The translations under genes were made by a program, and so were the position numbers. This document shows, piece after piece, positions 48,706-57,422 of a stretch of DNA of 64,000 nucleotides. The number at the start of each line of letters is the position of its first letter. Positions within the stretch are counted from its first letter, which is position 1. The notes beneath the pieces were generated by a model. The model did not search any database. It was not told where the DNA came from and saw only the letters and a program-made list of their open reading frames with translations. The stretch lies in the NCBI RefSeq assembly GCF_024494645.1, contig NZ_JANHDJ010000006.1:1-64000 (forward strand), given 5' to 3'. The stretch comes from Halohasta litorea. Its GTDB lineage: Archaea > Halobacteriota > Halobacteria > Halobacteriales > Haloferacaceae.

Positions 48706-49062
48706 ATGAGACCAGTTCCAATCGTCAGCGACGAAGAAGCCTCAGCTGTCCAGCACGCGATCAACGTCCACATCGACCACTACCACGACATCGACGAGGA
48801 CGACAACGCTGAAACGCTCAGAGACGCCCGTGACTCGGTTCACGAAGACCACGTAATCCCCGCCGACGCAGTCAGTCTCGTCTGGGAGATCCTCGTCGAG
48901 CACGACCACTTCGCGATCGCGATGCAGTCTGACTACAACAATGGAGAGGATGGCCCGTACCTGCTCAACGTTCTCACCTCCATCGTCGCGTTCAACGGCG
49001 ATCACCTCTTCGAGACCTACGAGCAGTTCCGCGAGCGAGCCGACGTCTCCGTCGCGCAGTGA
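48706..49062 (+). CDS. Hypothetical acidic helical protein (118 aa)
   Basis: Not recognised. Helical throughout, Asp/His-rich N-terminal half (INVHIDHYHDIDEDDNAETL). No motif points to an enzyme. Followed after 22 nt by 49085. Confidence 0.6.
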   Translation: MRPVPIVSDEEASAVQHAINVHIDHYHDIDEDDNAETLRDARDSVHEDHVIPADAVSLVWEILVEHDHFAIAMQSDYNNGEDGPYLLNVLTSIVAFNGDHLFETYEQFRERADVSVAQ

Positions 49063-49084
49063 CCACCGGCCTCACCAAAACACC

Positions 49085-49561
49085 ATGATCAACCCAATCG
49101 CAATCGTCTATCTGGACAACGCAGAAGTCGACACGGCCGATGGCCGCGAAGATGGCGTGTTCCGCATCGCTGTCTGGGACTGGCAGGAGTTCGACGACGA
49201 CGGAACAGCCACGATGAAGCTCCACACGAACAACGGCGATGTCTACGTCGACAAAGACGATGTTCGAGACATCGACGAGTTCACCAGCTCGCACACGCTC
49301 GAACATGGCCACGTCGTCTCCCTCGGTGGGGAATACACGATGGACTACGATAACCGGCAGTTGGAAATCCCGGAGGGAACACAGCTCACCGTGAGCGCGA
49401 TCCGCTACGCACCCGACGGCCCCCACATCGAGTTCGACTGTGAGTTCCCCGACGACTCGGGGCCGCTCAACCAAGAGCGATTCCAAGAGATTCCGACAAC
49501 GATCTACGCCTTCGCGATGGACAACCTTCTCGAGGATGGCGGTATGTCTCAGGGGCACTAA
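49085..49561 (+). CDS. Hypothetical acidic protein (158 aa)
   Basis: Not recognised. An N-terminal beta-rich domain (NPIAIVYLDNAEVDTADGREDGVFRIAVWDW) and a second one with EYTMDYDNRQLEIPEGTQLTVSAIRYA. Likely a cytosolic two-barrel protein, co-transcribed with 48706. Confidence 0.6.
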   Translation: MINPIAIVYLDNAEVDTADGREDGVFRIAVWDWQEFDDDGTATMKLHTNNGDVYVDKDDVRDIDEFTSSHTLEHGHVVSLGGEYTMDYDNRQLEIPEGTQLTVSAIRYAPDGPHIEFDCEFPDDSGPLNQERFQEIPTTIYAFAMDNLLEDGGMSQGH

Positions 49562-49614
49562 GATATCAAGCGACACACTTAGGGAGTAGATTATCTTCTG
49601 AGTTTTTAGCACCC

Positions 49615-50520
49615 ATGCCAACAATCAACTCATACAAAAACGACCCTGGTTACTACATCCGGGCTTGGACCTCCGAGCTGGGGAACATCAACTACCAGCT
49701 CAAGCCTCAAGGCTGGGATATCATCAACGACTGGGATAGCCTCCCAACTGACGGCAGCATCTCTTGGCAGCAGATTAACGCGCTCAAATCTGTCGGTGTG
49801 GTGTACACCGACGATACTGGGGTTATCCACCCCGACGACGAGAAGTTCCAACCAGACCCCGACCAAATCGATTCGACCGATCTGACCAGCGAAGAGGTGG
49901 AGTCCTTCTTGGACGCGATCCGCACTAATTGTAGTCTCTCATCAGAACAGATATCCGCACTATACCAAATATTCGGTATTCAGCCACCTGAAACCGAGGT
50001 TGACGAACAATTCGAAGGCGCAGTCAAATCTCTCAAAGCAGACCTAAAAGCCGACATCTCTGCTGGCAACATACCGGTCAACGAGACGCTTCCTCTGACA
50101 CGGGCTCAGAAATTTTTCCGTGTCGATCCAGACGACGGGACCACGAAGCGGGACGATGTTGAGGTCGTTTGTTTCGTCTTGGAAGCAGAAGATGTTGAAG
50201 AAAGAGGCGTTGAGTTTGAAGAGACGGAGGAGATGAACACTGTGGCCGTGACGATAGTCAGCCCTGGCACAGGCGAAGAACAACACCGTGATTTCGTGAT
50301 GCACTTCATCTTCTTCAACGACACCGAAATCGCCGCATGGTCTGCTCTTAGCTCTCAGGAACTGACGTGGGAGATCCGATCAGAGTTGTTTGGCCAGATC
50401 AGCACCATACTCCCACCCACTGTCGATGCTTTAACCGACTCAGGCACCACCATCAGCGAGAAACCGTCCAACTTCGACATCTCGTTCACACATGAGGACC
50501 TGAAGCTCATCGAACAGTAG
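49615..50520 (+). CDS. Hypothetical protein (301 aa)
   Basis: Not recognised. No cysteine-based or hydrolase motif; soluble and acidic. Residues about 70-150 are helical (SEEVESFLDAIRTNCSLSSEQISALYQIF), followed by a beta-rich domain (VEVVCFVLEAEDVEERGVEFEETEEMNTVAVTIV) that may bind a partner. GC content is lower than in flanking genes. TATA-like GTTTTTAGC lies 20-25 nt upstream. Confidence 0.6.
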   Translation: MPTINSYKNDPGYYIRAWTSELGNINYQLKPQGWDIINDWDSLPTDGSISWQQINALKSVGVVYTDDTGVIHPDDEKFQPDPDQIDSTDLTSEEVESFLDAIRTNCSLSSEQISALYQIFGIQPPETEVDEQFEGAVKSLKADLKADISAGNIPVNETLPLTRAQKFFRVDPDDGTTKRDDVEVVCFVLEAEDVEERGVEFEETEEMNTVAVTIVSPGTGEEQHRDFVMHFIFFNDTEIAAWSALSSQELTWEIRSELFGQISTILPPTVDALTDSGTTISEKPSNFDISFTHEDLKLIEQ

Positions 50521-50553
50521 AGGGTTTCTGCCCTCCGGTGGGGGGTGAGAGGT
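50515..50553 (+). promoter_or_regulatory. Palindromic promoter module 32
   Basis: GTAGAGGG, TTTCTG at 50525, CCCTCCGGTGGGGGGTGAGAGG. It overlaps the previous stop codon and lies 37 nt before the GTG at 50562. Confidence 0.65.
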
Positions 50554-50561
50554 CATCAATT

Positions 50562-50819
50562 GTGAATTACGGAGATCAGATGAAGTTCGTTGCCAGAGAC
50601 GGCAGCACCGTTCAACGATTCCTCCTGGTTCGGTCTGCGGGAGCGACCAGTTCGGGCTATAAACTCTACGGATACGACCCCGAGGAGAACGCCCGCAACT
50701 TCCTCGAAGACTTCGGGATCGACGGCCACCCCAACCACCACGCGGAAATCCAAGCCGCGAAGCGTAAGATACGGTTCTACGCCGGCCCGAACGCCGACAT
50801 CAGCACCCACGGGAGTTAA
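50562..50819 (+). CDS. Hypothetical protein (85 aa)
   Basis: The GTG start is preferred because it lies at the standard distance from module 32; ATG 50580 (MKFVARDG) is the alternative. The core (STVQRFLLVRSAGATSSGYKLYGYD) looks like a small alpha/beta domain with a His-rich end (GHPNHHAEIQ). Not recognised. Next gene starts 2 nt after the stop. Confidence 0.6.
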   Translation: MNYGDQMKFVARDGSTVQRFLLVRSAGATSSGYKLYGYDPEENARNFLEDFGIDGHPNHHAEIQAAKRKIRFYAGPNADISTHGS

Positions 50820-50821
50820 CC

Positions 50822-51355
50822 ATGCTAGCAGATAGAGACCACGTCACGCTCGAACCGCAGGGCTACGATGGAAGCGAGACGTTTCCAATTCTGAATGGGC
50901 GTCGAATCGACGAGCTATCGATCCTGTTCAACATCCCCGTCGAAGAGCTCACTTCGAAGTACATGCTCAGACTCGAAGAACTCCGTGCCGACAAGACGTT
51001 CGAGAACGACTACGACGGGTACGACGTCTTTCACCTCAAGTGCCAGAAGGCACTTGAATCAGCTATCAACACGCACGACCCGCGGGTGAAAAACGCACGC
51101 GCCGACGACGTGGTCGCAGAAAACGTCGGGCACATGTACACAGAAGGGACGACCGACTGGTCAGAGTTGGCGCTTACGTGGCTCACTGAGTGGCTCCGCC
51201 TCTACAACAGCAATCTGCGATACAACACCAACGACCTCGCAGAAGGCATATTCGAGGCAATTCGCAACGCAGCCGAAAACGAGTATATCACGAGAGACGA
51301 AATCGATCACCTCGTCGATGTGGCCCTCTCTGAGGAACCCACCGACCACCAGTAG
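50822..51355 (+). CDS. Hypothetical protein (177 aa)
   Basis: Not recognised. Mainly helical and acidic, with an ILFNIPVEELTSKYMLRLEEL helix pair near 35-56 and a long amphipathic C-terminus. Part of the run 50562-51915 with very short gaps. Confidence 0.6.
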   Translation: MLADRDHVTLEPQGYDGSETFPILNGRRIDELSILFNIPVEELTSKYMLRLEELRADKTFENDYDGYDVFHLKCQKALESAINTHDPRVKNARADDVVAENVGHMYTEGTTDWSELALTWLTEWLRLYNSNLRYNTNDLAEGIFEAIRNAAENEYITRDEIDHLVDVALSEEPTDHQ

Positions 51356-51363
51356 CCACTCTC

Positions 51364-51915
51364 ATGCACCTCCACGAACACGAAGACACCCACCTCTGGG
51401 AGGGGTCTTTCGCGGCGCTGGCGGCCGGGCAGATCGACGCCGCCACCGACGATGTCCTGATCTTGGCCGAAGACGAGTCGGAAGTTCGCCGGCTTCACAG
51501 CGACATCGTGACCGAGTTAGGGACCCCAATCGCCCACGCCGAGACCTACGCAGGAGCGCAAGAAGAGCTCCCCTTTGACGTCGACACGTTCGATGTGACT
51601 GTTCAGGTCAATCCCTCCCGCAGCCCGTTCAAGCGACACCAACCGCTGTACCAAGCATCGGCCGTCACCCGCCCGAACGGGACGATCGTCTACAAAGCCC
51701 CCAGGAGCCTCGCACACAGCGAGGCGGTTGACATCGACACGATATACGCACTCAACTGGAAACACCACGAGACGCCCGCCCTCGCCGCTCTGATGACCGT
51801 CTCTCTAGAAGGCACCCTCGGGAAGACGAACCCCACCGCTACAGCATCGCATACTCGCCCGTCTCACGAACAGCCACCAGAAACCGAAGAGACAACTATC
51901 ACGTCGTTCGCGTGA
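51364..51915 (+). CDS. Hypothetical protein, possibly Rossmann-like (183 aa)
   Basis: Alternating strands and helices (DDVLILAEDESEVRRLHSDIVTELG, FDVTVQVNPSRSPF, VTRPNGTIVYKAPRSLA) recall the second half of a class I methyltransferase (acid loop, then a Pro/Asn strand, then GG-type turn), but no SAM-binding glycine loop is seen. It ends in a Thr/Pro/Glu tail. I do not assign a function. Confidence 0.55.
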   Translation: MHLHEHEDTHLWEGSFAALAAGQIDAATDDVLILAEDESEVRRLHSDIVTELGTPIAHAETYAGAQEELPFDVDTFDVTVQVNPSRSPFKRHQPLYQASAVTRPNGTIVYKAPRSLAHSEAVDIDTIYALNWKHHETPALAALMTVSLEGTLGKTNPTATASHTRPSHEQPPETEETTITSFA

Positions 51916-51963
51916 CCCCCAAAGGCTATTATCCCCAGACTGAGGCAGTACACACAATCCACG

Positions 51964-52539
51964 ATGTCAGCCACCACCGAAGCCGACACTGTAACAGCCG
52001 AAGCACAGACCCCGCTGTCTGAAGGACAAGTCTACACCGACAGCCGTGAAAGCGAGACACCAGAACCGGCCGAGACATACACCATCATCTTCGCCGATCA
52101 CCAGACCGTCGTTCTCGAAGACAGCGGCGGACACCGTCGCTTCGAAAGCCGAGACCAGTTCGACACCGCCCGAGGCGATCGTTGGAAGTTCGCGGAAGAC
52201 GCTCAAGCTGACAACGACTCGCCCGCGGTCACGACCCCAGAGCCGTTCATCTCCTCGTTAGCCGTTCTCCGTCAGTCCTACAAGGCGAGCGAAGAGCTGG
52301 ATCCAACGGACACTCGTGCGGACACGATCACCGACGCCATCAACCTCATCTCGAAGAACACGACAGACCCCATCCCTCTGACCGAGATCGACGGGATCGG
52401 GGACCGAACAGCCAAGAACCTCCGCGAGGCTGGTGTCACGACCGAACTCGATGTCCACGCGGCCAGCGACGAGTTCCTCTTGGACCTCCCAGGAGTTGGG
52501 CAGAAGAACCTCACAAACCTGCGCCGGCACATCAACTAA
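51964..52539 (+). CDS. Helix-hairpin-helix DNA-binding protein (191 aa)
   Basis: Two HhH motifs at the C-terminus: EIDGIGDRTAKNLREAGV (about 140-157) and DLPGVGQKNLTNLRRHI (about 174-190), spaced as in tandem (HhH)2 domains. The N-terminal ~80 residues are acidic, with a beta segment (YTIIFADHQTVVLEDSGGHRRF). Compared with the 124-aa HhH protein at 4105, it has an extra N-terminal domain. Role inferred: structure-specific, sequence-independent DNA binding. A weak TATA-like GCTATTATCC lies near 51925. Confidence 0.75.
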   Translation: MSATTEADTVTAEAQTPLSEGQVYTDSRESETPEPAETYTIIFADHQTVVLEDSGGHRRFESRDQFDTARGDRWKFAEDAQADNDSPAVTTPEPFISSLAVLRQSYKASEELDPTDTRADTITDAINLISKNTTDPIPLTEIDGIGDRTAKNLREAGVTTELDVHAASDEFLLDLPGVGQKNLTNLRRHIN

Positions 52540-52577
52540 CCTCCGTAATCACTCAGCGTACATAGAACGCCCCAACA

Positions 52578-53117
52578 ATGTGCCCAGCACCCCTAAGCAG
52601 TCTCAAGCCCGGACAGCTATTCTACGATACCCAACACGAGCAGAACGCCGTTGTGCTTGGGCACAACGGCATCGGCTGGTTATTCCAGTACGAAGACGGC
52701 GATATTGTTGAACTCGGTGGCCCAACCTACCCGAACTACCTCTCAGATCAGATGGTGTATATGCCAGCCTCACGCGAAGTTGAGCGGCGACGCCCTACAC
52801 TGGACAAGGCCTGCCACCCAGCTGAGCATGTATTCTTCGCAGACCCAACCACACCTCACGAACGAGACGATGAATCAGTCCGCTGTGCCATTTGTGGTCT
52901 TGAGCGGGAGGTATTAATCGATGACTTAGGCCAGCCTTTCGACTTCATAAACATCCTGACACGCGGGAAATGCCAACACTGTAAAAAGGAAATCCCTCCC
53001 GGAGAGCCAGAACACGCCTCTCACACCGACTTCTACACTTGTACCGACTGCCACGATGAGGTCAAAGACATGTCTTGGGCAGAATACACAGCAGAGTTCG
53101 GACCGCTTTACCAATAA
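52578..53117 (+). CDS. Protein with two zinc sites (179 aa)
   Basis: CAICGLE near residue 97 is one cysteine pair; CQHCKKE...CTDCHDE (about 131-158) is a complete four-cysteine zinc finger in the C-terminus. The N-terminal ~70 residues look like a small barrel (LKPGQLFYDTQHEQNAVVLGHNGIGWLFQY). Not recognised. Lower GC than neighbours. Confidence 0.65.
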   Translation: MCPAPLSSLKPGQLFYDTQHEQNAVVLGHNGIGWLFQYEDGDIVELGGPTYPNYLSDQMVYMPASREVERRRPTLDKACHPAEHVFFADPTTPHERDDESVRCAICGLEREVLIDDLGQPFDFINILTRGKCQHCKKEIPPGEPEHASHTDFYTCTDCHDEVKDMSWAEYTAEFGPLYQ

Positions 53118-53149
53118 TCTCCCTACCGACACATCGACCATGTGCTCAC

Positions 53150-53185
53150 CGGTACTGTTTATACAATCTACTGGGTAGAGTCAAC
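53150..53185 (+). promoter_or_regulatory. Possible module variant upstream of LamG pair
   Basis: TGTTTATACAATCTACTGGGTAGAGTC near 53156 keeps the TATA-like box and the GGGTAGAG end but lacks the palindromic arms. Confidence 0.4.
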
Positions 53186-53273
53186 CACAGCACGGCCACA
53201 GATCACTCGCCTGAGGGATTGACACCGCCCCCGTAACCAACAGGACCCAAGCTATGGCCCACAGATCGCCCCT

Positions 53274-54089
53274 ATGACCAATACCCCCCGTATCACGAGC
53301 GATCGGCGAGCTCCCAGAGATAACTCCACCTCTTGGGGAGGCGAGAGTGGGTGGGAAGGTGAGGTTGTTGATGCTCAGTACGTCACCGTCGCGAACGGAA
53401 CTATCACTGCGGATCGTATTCGAGGCCCGACAGAGGGGCTCGTCGCACAGTGGACGTTCGAAGACCCGACCACCCCCGACGCAATCGACACTGTCGGGAC
53501 CAACGACGGAGCGATCGACGGGGCGACGTACGCGGGAGCTGGGCGAGTCGGTGCGAACTCACTGCTGGTCGATCCCGGAAGTCGAGGGTCGGTCACGTTC
53601 ACCAGCAGTGAGTTAGACATCCAAGGCTCATTCACGATCGCCGCATACGCCCGGATGGACGGAAGTGCCCTCGAAGGGTGGCAGCGGATCTATCAGAAGG
53701 GGCGGGGGAAGGATGACCGAACTGTTGAACTCTACGTCGCTGACAATAACAACAAATCGACAGGCCTCACCGGCTTTCGCGTTAACGAGGAAACGCCCTC
53801 CAAAGCCACACGCATCCACCACGAGCGCCCCGGATTTTCTTTCGGTACGTACTACCACTACACTGCCGTGTACGATGCGGTAAACGAATATCTCCGAGTA
53901 TACATCGATGGAACGCTCCTCGACTCGGTCACTCATACAGATGGTATTGACTCGAACACACGACATACGATTGGAAACTGGGCAACCAACGGATCGCGCC
54001 CATGGAACGGAGGGATCGACGATGTTCGGATATACAACCGGGCGTTACCCAGAGCAGACGTCGAGAGCCTCTACAGCGCAGTCAGGTAA
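53274..54089 (+). CDS. LamG-like protein with N-terminal WxxxxxW motif (271 aa)
   Basis: STSWGGESGWEGEVVDAQYVTV carries Trp21 and Trp27. The LamG domain shows VAQWTFED, VGTNDGAIDGATYAGAG, GSFTIAAYARMDG, TYYHYTAVYDAVNEYLRVYIDGTLLD and DDVRIYNRALPRADVESLY. No signal peptide. A seven-codon frame (53254-53277) overlaps the start (ATGA). The related gene 54095 follows 5 nt after its stop, like the pair at 29735/30523. Confidence 0.75.
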   Translation: MTNTPRITSDRRAPRDNSTSWGGESGWEGEVVDAQYVTVANGTITADRIRGPTEGLVAQWTFEDPTTPDAIDTVGTNDGAIDGATYAGAGRVGANSLLVDPGSRGSVTFTSSELDIQGSFTIAAYARMDGSALEGWQRIYQKGRGKDDRTVELYVADNNNKSTGLTGFRVNEETPSKATRIHHERPGFSFGTYYHYTAVYDAVNEYLRVYIDGTLLDSVTHTDGIDSNTRHTIGNWATNGSRPWNGGIDDVRIYNRALPRADVESLYSAVR

Positions 54090-54094
54090 CCGAT

Positions 54095-54823
54095 ATGGCA
54101 GATAAAACGCACCGTTACACATCACAAGCAAAACAGACCCTGCGGAATGGCGAGTTGCGATGGGGTGGCACCGCCGGGTGGGAACCAGAACTGGACCAAC
54201 AAGAGGGCATCAAACTACAGGGTGGGCAGATCCTTCCCTCGGAAGCCAGAGGAGATCATACGTTCTCAGAAGATTTCGAGTCTGGTGACCTAGATGATTG
54301 GGACGTTGAGCAAAGGTCAAGCGGTTTTAGCTGGCAGCTCGCTTCTGAGCCCACCCACTCAGGAAACTTCGCCGGGCGTCTCCATACTGATGGCAAAGGC
54401 TCCGTGCGAAGGCCAGTTCCGGAAACAACGGCATCTGGCCCCTACGTTGCTTGGATCCAGCAGACAGCTGACCCCTACGACGATGTGAAACTCTACTGGA
54501 AGTCCGCCGCTGAGGAGACACTGTTCAGACTGAACTTCAACCGGGAGACCACACAGAACGTCCACGTGAACCACACGAACAGAGGGTGGAGATTCCCGTC
54601 TAACACTTGGGTGCGAATCACCGTCTCCAATGTGGATTTCGGTAGTGGAACCTACAACTGGAAAATCGACCGCGAGGATGGTCATGTATACGACTCAGCT
54701 GAAGCAACGTTCGACCCATTAGTCGCTTCGGAAGTGGGGCAGTTCTGTATCCATGCCTCCCACTACGGCAAAGGGACCGGCAACTTCTACGTCGACGATA
54801 TCAGCATCAGCGACACCGCATAA
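54095..54823 (+). CDS. Beta-sandwich protein with N-terminal WxxxxxW motif (242 aa)
   Basis: Shares the N-terminal unit (LRWGGTAGWEPELDQQEGIKLQGGQILP; Trp23, Trp29) but has a different C-terminal sandwich: TFSEDFESGDLDDWDV opens it and NFYVDDISISDTA closes it, a pattern of carbohydrate-binding or MAM-like jelly rolls rather than canonical LamG. The same N-terminal unit with a swapped C-terminal binding domain suggests a modular adhesin or virion fibre. Confidence 0.7.
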   Translation: MADKTHRYTSQAKQTLRNGELRWGGTAGWEPELDQQEGIKLQGGQILPSEARGDHTFSEDFESGDLDDWDVEQRSSGFSWQLASEPTHSGNFAGRLHTDGKGSVRRPVPETTASGPYVAWIQQTADPYDDVKLYWKSAAEETLFRLNFNRETTQNVHVNHTNRGWRFPSNTWVRITVSNVDFGSGTYNWKIDREDGHVYDSAEATFDPLVASEVGQFCIHASHYGKGTGNFYVDDISISDTA

Positions 54824-54845
54824 CCCCAACATAGGTCCACAACGA

Positions 54846-54882
54846 CAGGGGTGTTTTTACCTCTCGGGGGTGGGGAGAAGAG
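54846..54882 (+). promoter_or_regulatory. Palindromic promoter module 33
   Basis: GGGGTG, TTTTTA at 54854, CTCTCGGGGGTGGGGAGAAGAG. It lies 64 nt before the ATG at 54918. Confidence 0.65.
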
Positions 54883-54917
54883 TTAGTAGAGAAAGGCGAC
54901 TCTGAGAAACCACCACC

Positions 54918-55193
54918 ATGTCCACTGAAGATACTCACCACGACAGCAGCCCGCAGCGAGAGCTCGAACCAAACGAAGTCCCCCTCTCCACGCTCGACGT
55001 TGGAGACGTCTTCTCGTTCAACGACGACGACCCACGATACGAGCTGATCGACATGAAGTTCCTCGGCGAACACCGCGATAATGTCTGGGCGTACGCCAAC
55101 GCAGAAACTGGCGAGTTCGAAGGACTCATCCGCGACGGCGCGTGCCCCGCTCACTTCCCCGAACCTGTCGTTCCCCACGACACCGAGCAGTAA
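54918..55193 (+). CDS. Hypothetical acidic protein (91 aa)
   Basis: Not recognised. Disordered acidic start, then a small beta-rich domain (STLDVGDVFSFNDDDPRYELIDMKFLG) that resembles the barrel-like openings of 46522 and 52578. Followed by 55231 on the same strand. Confidence 0.6.
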   Translation: MSTEDTHHDSSPQRELEPNEVPLSTLDVGDVFSFNDDDPRYELIDMKFLGEHRDNVWAYANAETGEFEGLIRDGACPAHFPEPVVPHDTEQ

Positions 55194-55230
55194 CACTAGA
55201 TCGCGTCTCTCCTCCCCGTAGCAAGACCCT

Positions 55231-55527
55231 ATGAACGGAACTACCTACCAGCAGGCAGAACAAGACGTGTACTACGTACACGGTATCATCGAAATAAGCG
55301 ACGACGCTGCTCAACGAGGCGGATTCATCGACGAATTCGACGACGCACACACCGTCGAGCAGTCTCGACCTCGCGTTTTCGACATCGGGTACCACGTAGT
55401 AGCTCCAACGAGCAACGAAGCCTACCGCCGGGCAGCCAACCTTATCCACGCGAAAGCCGCTGTGGGTGGCTACTCCGGCGAGTACAACCTCGGATCGCTC
55501 CTCCCCCGAATCGCGGCCACCGACTAA
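55231..55527 (+). CDS. Hypothetical protein (98 aa)
   Basis: Not recognised. Tyr-rich N-terminus (YQQAEQDVYYVHGIIEI), a central acidic part and a helical end (NEAYRRAANLIHAKAAVGGY). It precedes the methyltransferase gene by 4 nt, so they are co-transcribed. Confidence 0.6.
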   Translation: MNGTTYQQAEQDVYYVHGIIEISDDAAQRGGFIDEFDDAHTVEQSRPRVFDIGYHVVAPTSNEAYRRAANLIHAKAAVGGYSGEYNLGSLLPRIAATD

Positions 55528-55531
55528 CACC

Positions 55532-56521
55532 ATGCCAGACACCCACGACGCCGATCACGAGTTCAAAGGCACCTGGCGGTGGCCCGCGCCGTTCGAAGCG
55601 TGGGTCGAATCGCTCATTGCCGACGTCGACGGACCGATAGCCAACATCGCGGCTGGGCTCTCCCCCCTCGGGACCGTCCGGATCGACATGAAGACGCCAG
55701 TCGAACTCATCGAGAACCTCCAAGCCGAGTCCAGCACTACACTCCAAGATGCTCGCGAGTATCTCGCCGATCTCATCGTCGGGAACCCGCCGATCGACGT
55801 CGTCGGATCACTGTATACAGCCGACAATCCTTCAGAACACCCGGCAGCAGAGTACATCCTGACGAACAACACCGTCCGAGCAGACGTGCTAAGCGATACG
55901 CTCCCGTTCGACGACGACACATTCGCTTTCGTCATCTGTGACCCCCCCTGGCTCAAGTTGAATACTGCCCGGAGGGCTCGCCTCTTCGACGAGTTGATCC
56001 GAATCACCGAGCCCGGCGGGAGGATACTCTTCAATGCGTATTGGACGCCGACCGCCGACGGCCCTGTCACCCTCGACCGCCTCGTACCGAGACAAGACAC
56101 CGATCGCTGGTCAGTCGGAACGCCGAACGTCAGTTGGGCCTCTCTCTACACCGTCCACGACTCCGTCCACACAGCGCGACATCTCTCGGCACCCCTCACC
56201 CAACGTGAGTTCACTCCATCTCCGTCTACTCTCGAGGAATCCACCCGCGCCCACCGACACTACGAGCTTACCCAGATTCACGGACACGACCCCGACAGCT
56301 TCGATCTCGATATCGTCGACCCCGCGACGACCGATCAGTGCTGTCCACAGTGTGGCCACACCGATCTGTATCCCGTCTCTCAAAGCGAGGTCAACACCAG
56401 TTCTGAAGCCCGACTCTACGAATGTGCCAACTGCCAGTTCCGTTCGTTCCCCGACGAAACGGACCAATCTCCGGCCCAAGCCACCATCTCAAGTGCCGCT
56501 CCGAAGCGAAGCGTCGCCTGA
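55532..56521 (+). CDS. Class I SAM-dependent methyltransferase with zinc ribbon (329 aa)
   Basis: FVICDPPWLKL (residues 133-143) is the DPPW/DPPY-type motif IV of amino-methylating enzymes such as DNA N6-adenine or N4-cytosine methyltransferases. LFDELIRITEPGGRILFNAYWTP fits the following helix and strand. The SAM loop may be NIAAGLSPLGTVRIDM (38-53). A C-terminal zinc ribbon (CCPQCGHTDLY...YECANCQFRSF, about 275-315) could hold DNA or protein substrate. The start at 55532 is preferred because the longer frame overlaps the previous gene. Confidence 0.75.
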   Translation: MPDTHDADHEFKGTWRWPAPFEAWVESLIADVDGPIANIAAGLSPLGTVRIDMKTPVELIENLQAESSTTLQDAREYLADLIVGNPPIDVVGSLYTADNPSEHPAAEYILTNNTVRADVLSDTLPFDDDTFAFVICDPPWLKLNTARRARLFDELIRITEPGGRILFNAYWTPTADGPVTLDRLVPRQDTDRWSVGTPNVSWASLYTVHDSVHTARHLSAPLTQREFTPSPSTLEESTRAHRHYELTQIHGHDPDSFDLDIVDPATTDQCCPQCGHTDLYPVSQSEVNTSSEARLYECANCQFRSFPDETDQSPAQATISSAAPKRSVA

Positions 56522-56556
56522 GAAATTGTTTAATAATAGGGGTGAGAGCGGGTAGT

Positions 56557-56811
56557 ATGGACGATTCGCTGCTCACCAGCTACCTCGCCGTATGGAGTAA
56601 AGCCAGAGCAACACTCGAAGAGCAAACCGCCCACGGAGCATCGCTCTTCTACAGTAGCATCCTTTTCGTTGCCTCTCTATCTACTCTCCTGTTCGTCCTC
56701 AATATCGCAGAACTCGTAACCGGAACGACAGTTACTCTCTGGATACACGGGCTCGCATACCTCCTCGCAGGCTGCGCCGGACTTGTCGGCTGGCGGTATG
56801 GGAAGCTCTAG
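56557..56811 (+). CDS. Two-span membrane protein (84 aa)
   Basis: Short polar start, then hydrophobic segments at about 31-54 and 60-80 (LFYSSILFVASLSTLLFVL; WIHGLAYLLAGCAGLVGW). TATA-like TTTAATAATAG lies about 28 nt upstream, so it has its own leaderless promoter. Not recognised. Confidence 0.6.
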   Translation: MDDSLLTSYLAVWSKARATLEEQTAHGASLFYSSILFVASLSTLLFVLNIAELVTGTTVTLWIHGLAYLLAGCAGLVGWRYGKL

Positions 56812-56827
56812 TCCAATAACCGGCACA

Positions 56828-56864
56828 CCGCGTGAGTTTTTGAGACCCGATGGGGGTAGAGGAT
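56828..56864 (+). promoter_or_regulatory. Palindromic promoter module 34
   Basis: GCGTGAG, TTTTTG at 56836, GACCC-GATG-GGGGT, AGAGG. It lies 36 nt before the ATG at 56872. Confidence 0.75.
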
Positions 56865-56871
56865 ATAGATA

Positions 56872-57369
56872 ATGAGCCACACGAAGACTCTGACCGCACG
56901 TGAAGCGTACCATGATTCGCTCCAGTTTTTCGAAGAGATCAAACAGAACATCGGCCACGGCATCATCAACGGCAAGTCCACCGTTAGCTTCACCGAAAAG
57001 CTCGAGCCGGAGGAAGACTTCCAGATCCGCCTCAAGGCGACCCACGCCACCTTAGCGATGTTCGTCAAGCGGTATCGCGCAGCCGAATTCACCTTCCACA
57101 CCGAGCGGGCTCCCATCGATGGATACCCCGAAACAGCCCGCCAGAACAACCCACTCGTCACCCACTACGCTGAGTTCACCGTCGACTTCACCCCGTACGG
57201 GACCATCTTCGGAGGCCACAGCGACGACAACGGCGGCAACGCCACGAAGCAGACCTGTTCGTCACACCGAGATGGAAACGCCCTCACCGGCCCCACTGGA
57301 CCGGCAACACCGGACACACCAACCGGCCCCATGGCCGAACAGACATCCGCTGTACAGTCGTTAGTATAA
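56872..57369 (+). CDS. Hypothetical protein (165 aa)
   Basis: Not recognised. The first ~115 residues look folded (REAYHDSLQFFEEIKQNIGHGIINGKSTVSFTEKL, then a beta-rich part with FTFHTERAPIDGY); the last 50 are Gly/Asn/Thr/Pro-rich and likely disordered. The start is set by module 34. Confidence 0.6.
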   Translation: MSHTKTLTAREAYHDSLQFFEEIKQNIGHGIINGKSTVSFTEKLEPEEDFQIRLKATHATLAMFVKRYRAAEFTFHTERAPIDGYPETARQNNPLVTHYAEFTVDFTPYGTIFGGHSDDNGGNATKQTCSSHRDGNALTGPTGPATPDTPTGPMAEQTSAVQSLV

Positions 57370-57422
57370 AACGTGTTGATAAACGAATAATATAAGAACG
57401 TCAACCACCCAAAATTTCTCAG

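Noticed and set aside
51919-51955. A further palindromic module before the HhH gene at 51964
   Set aside because: GCTATTATCCCCAGACTGAGGCAG has a partial match, but the upstream CAGAG and the TAGAGG end are missing.
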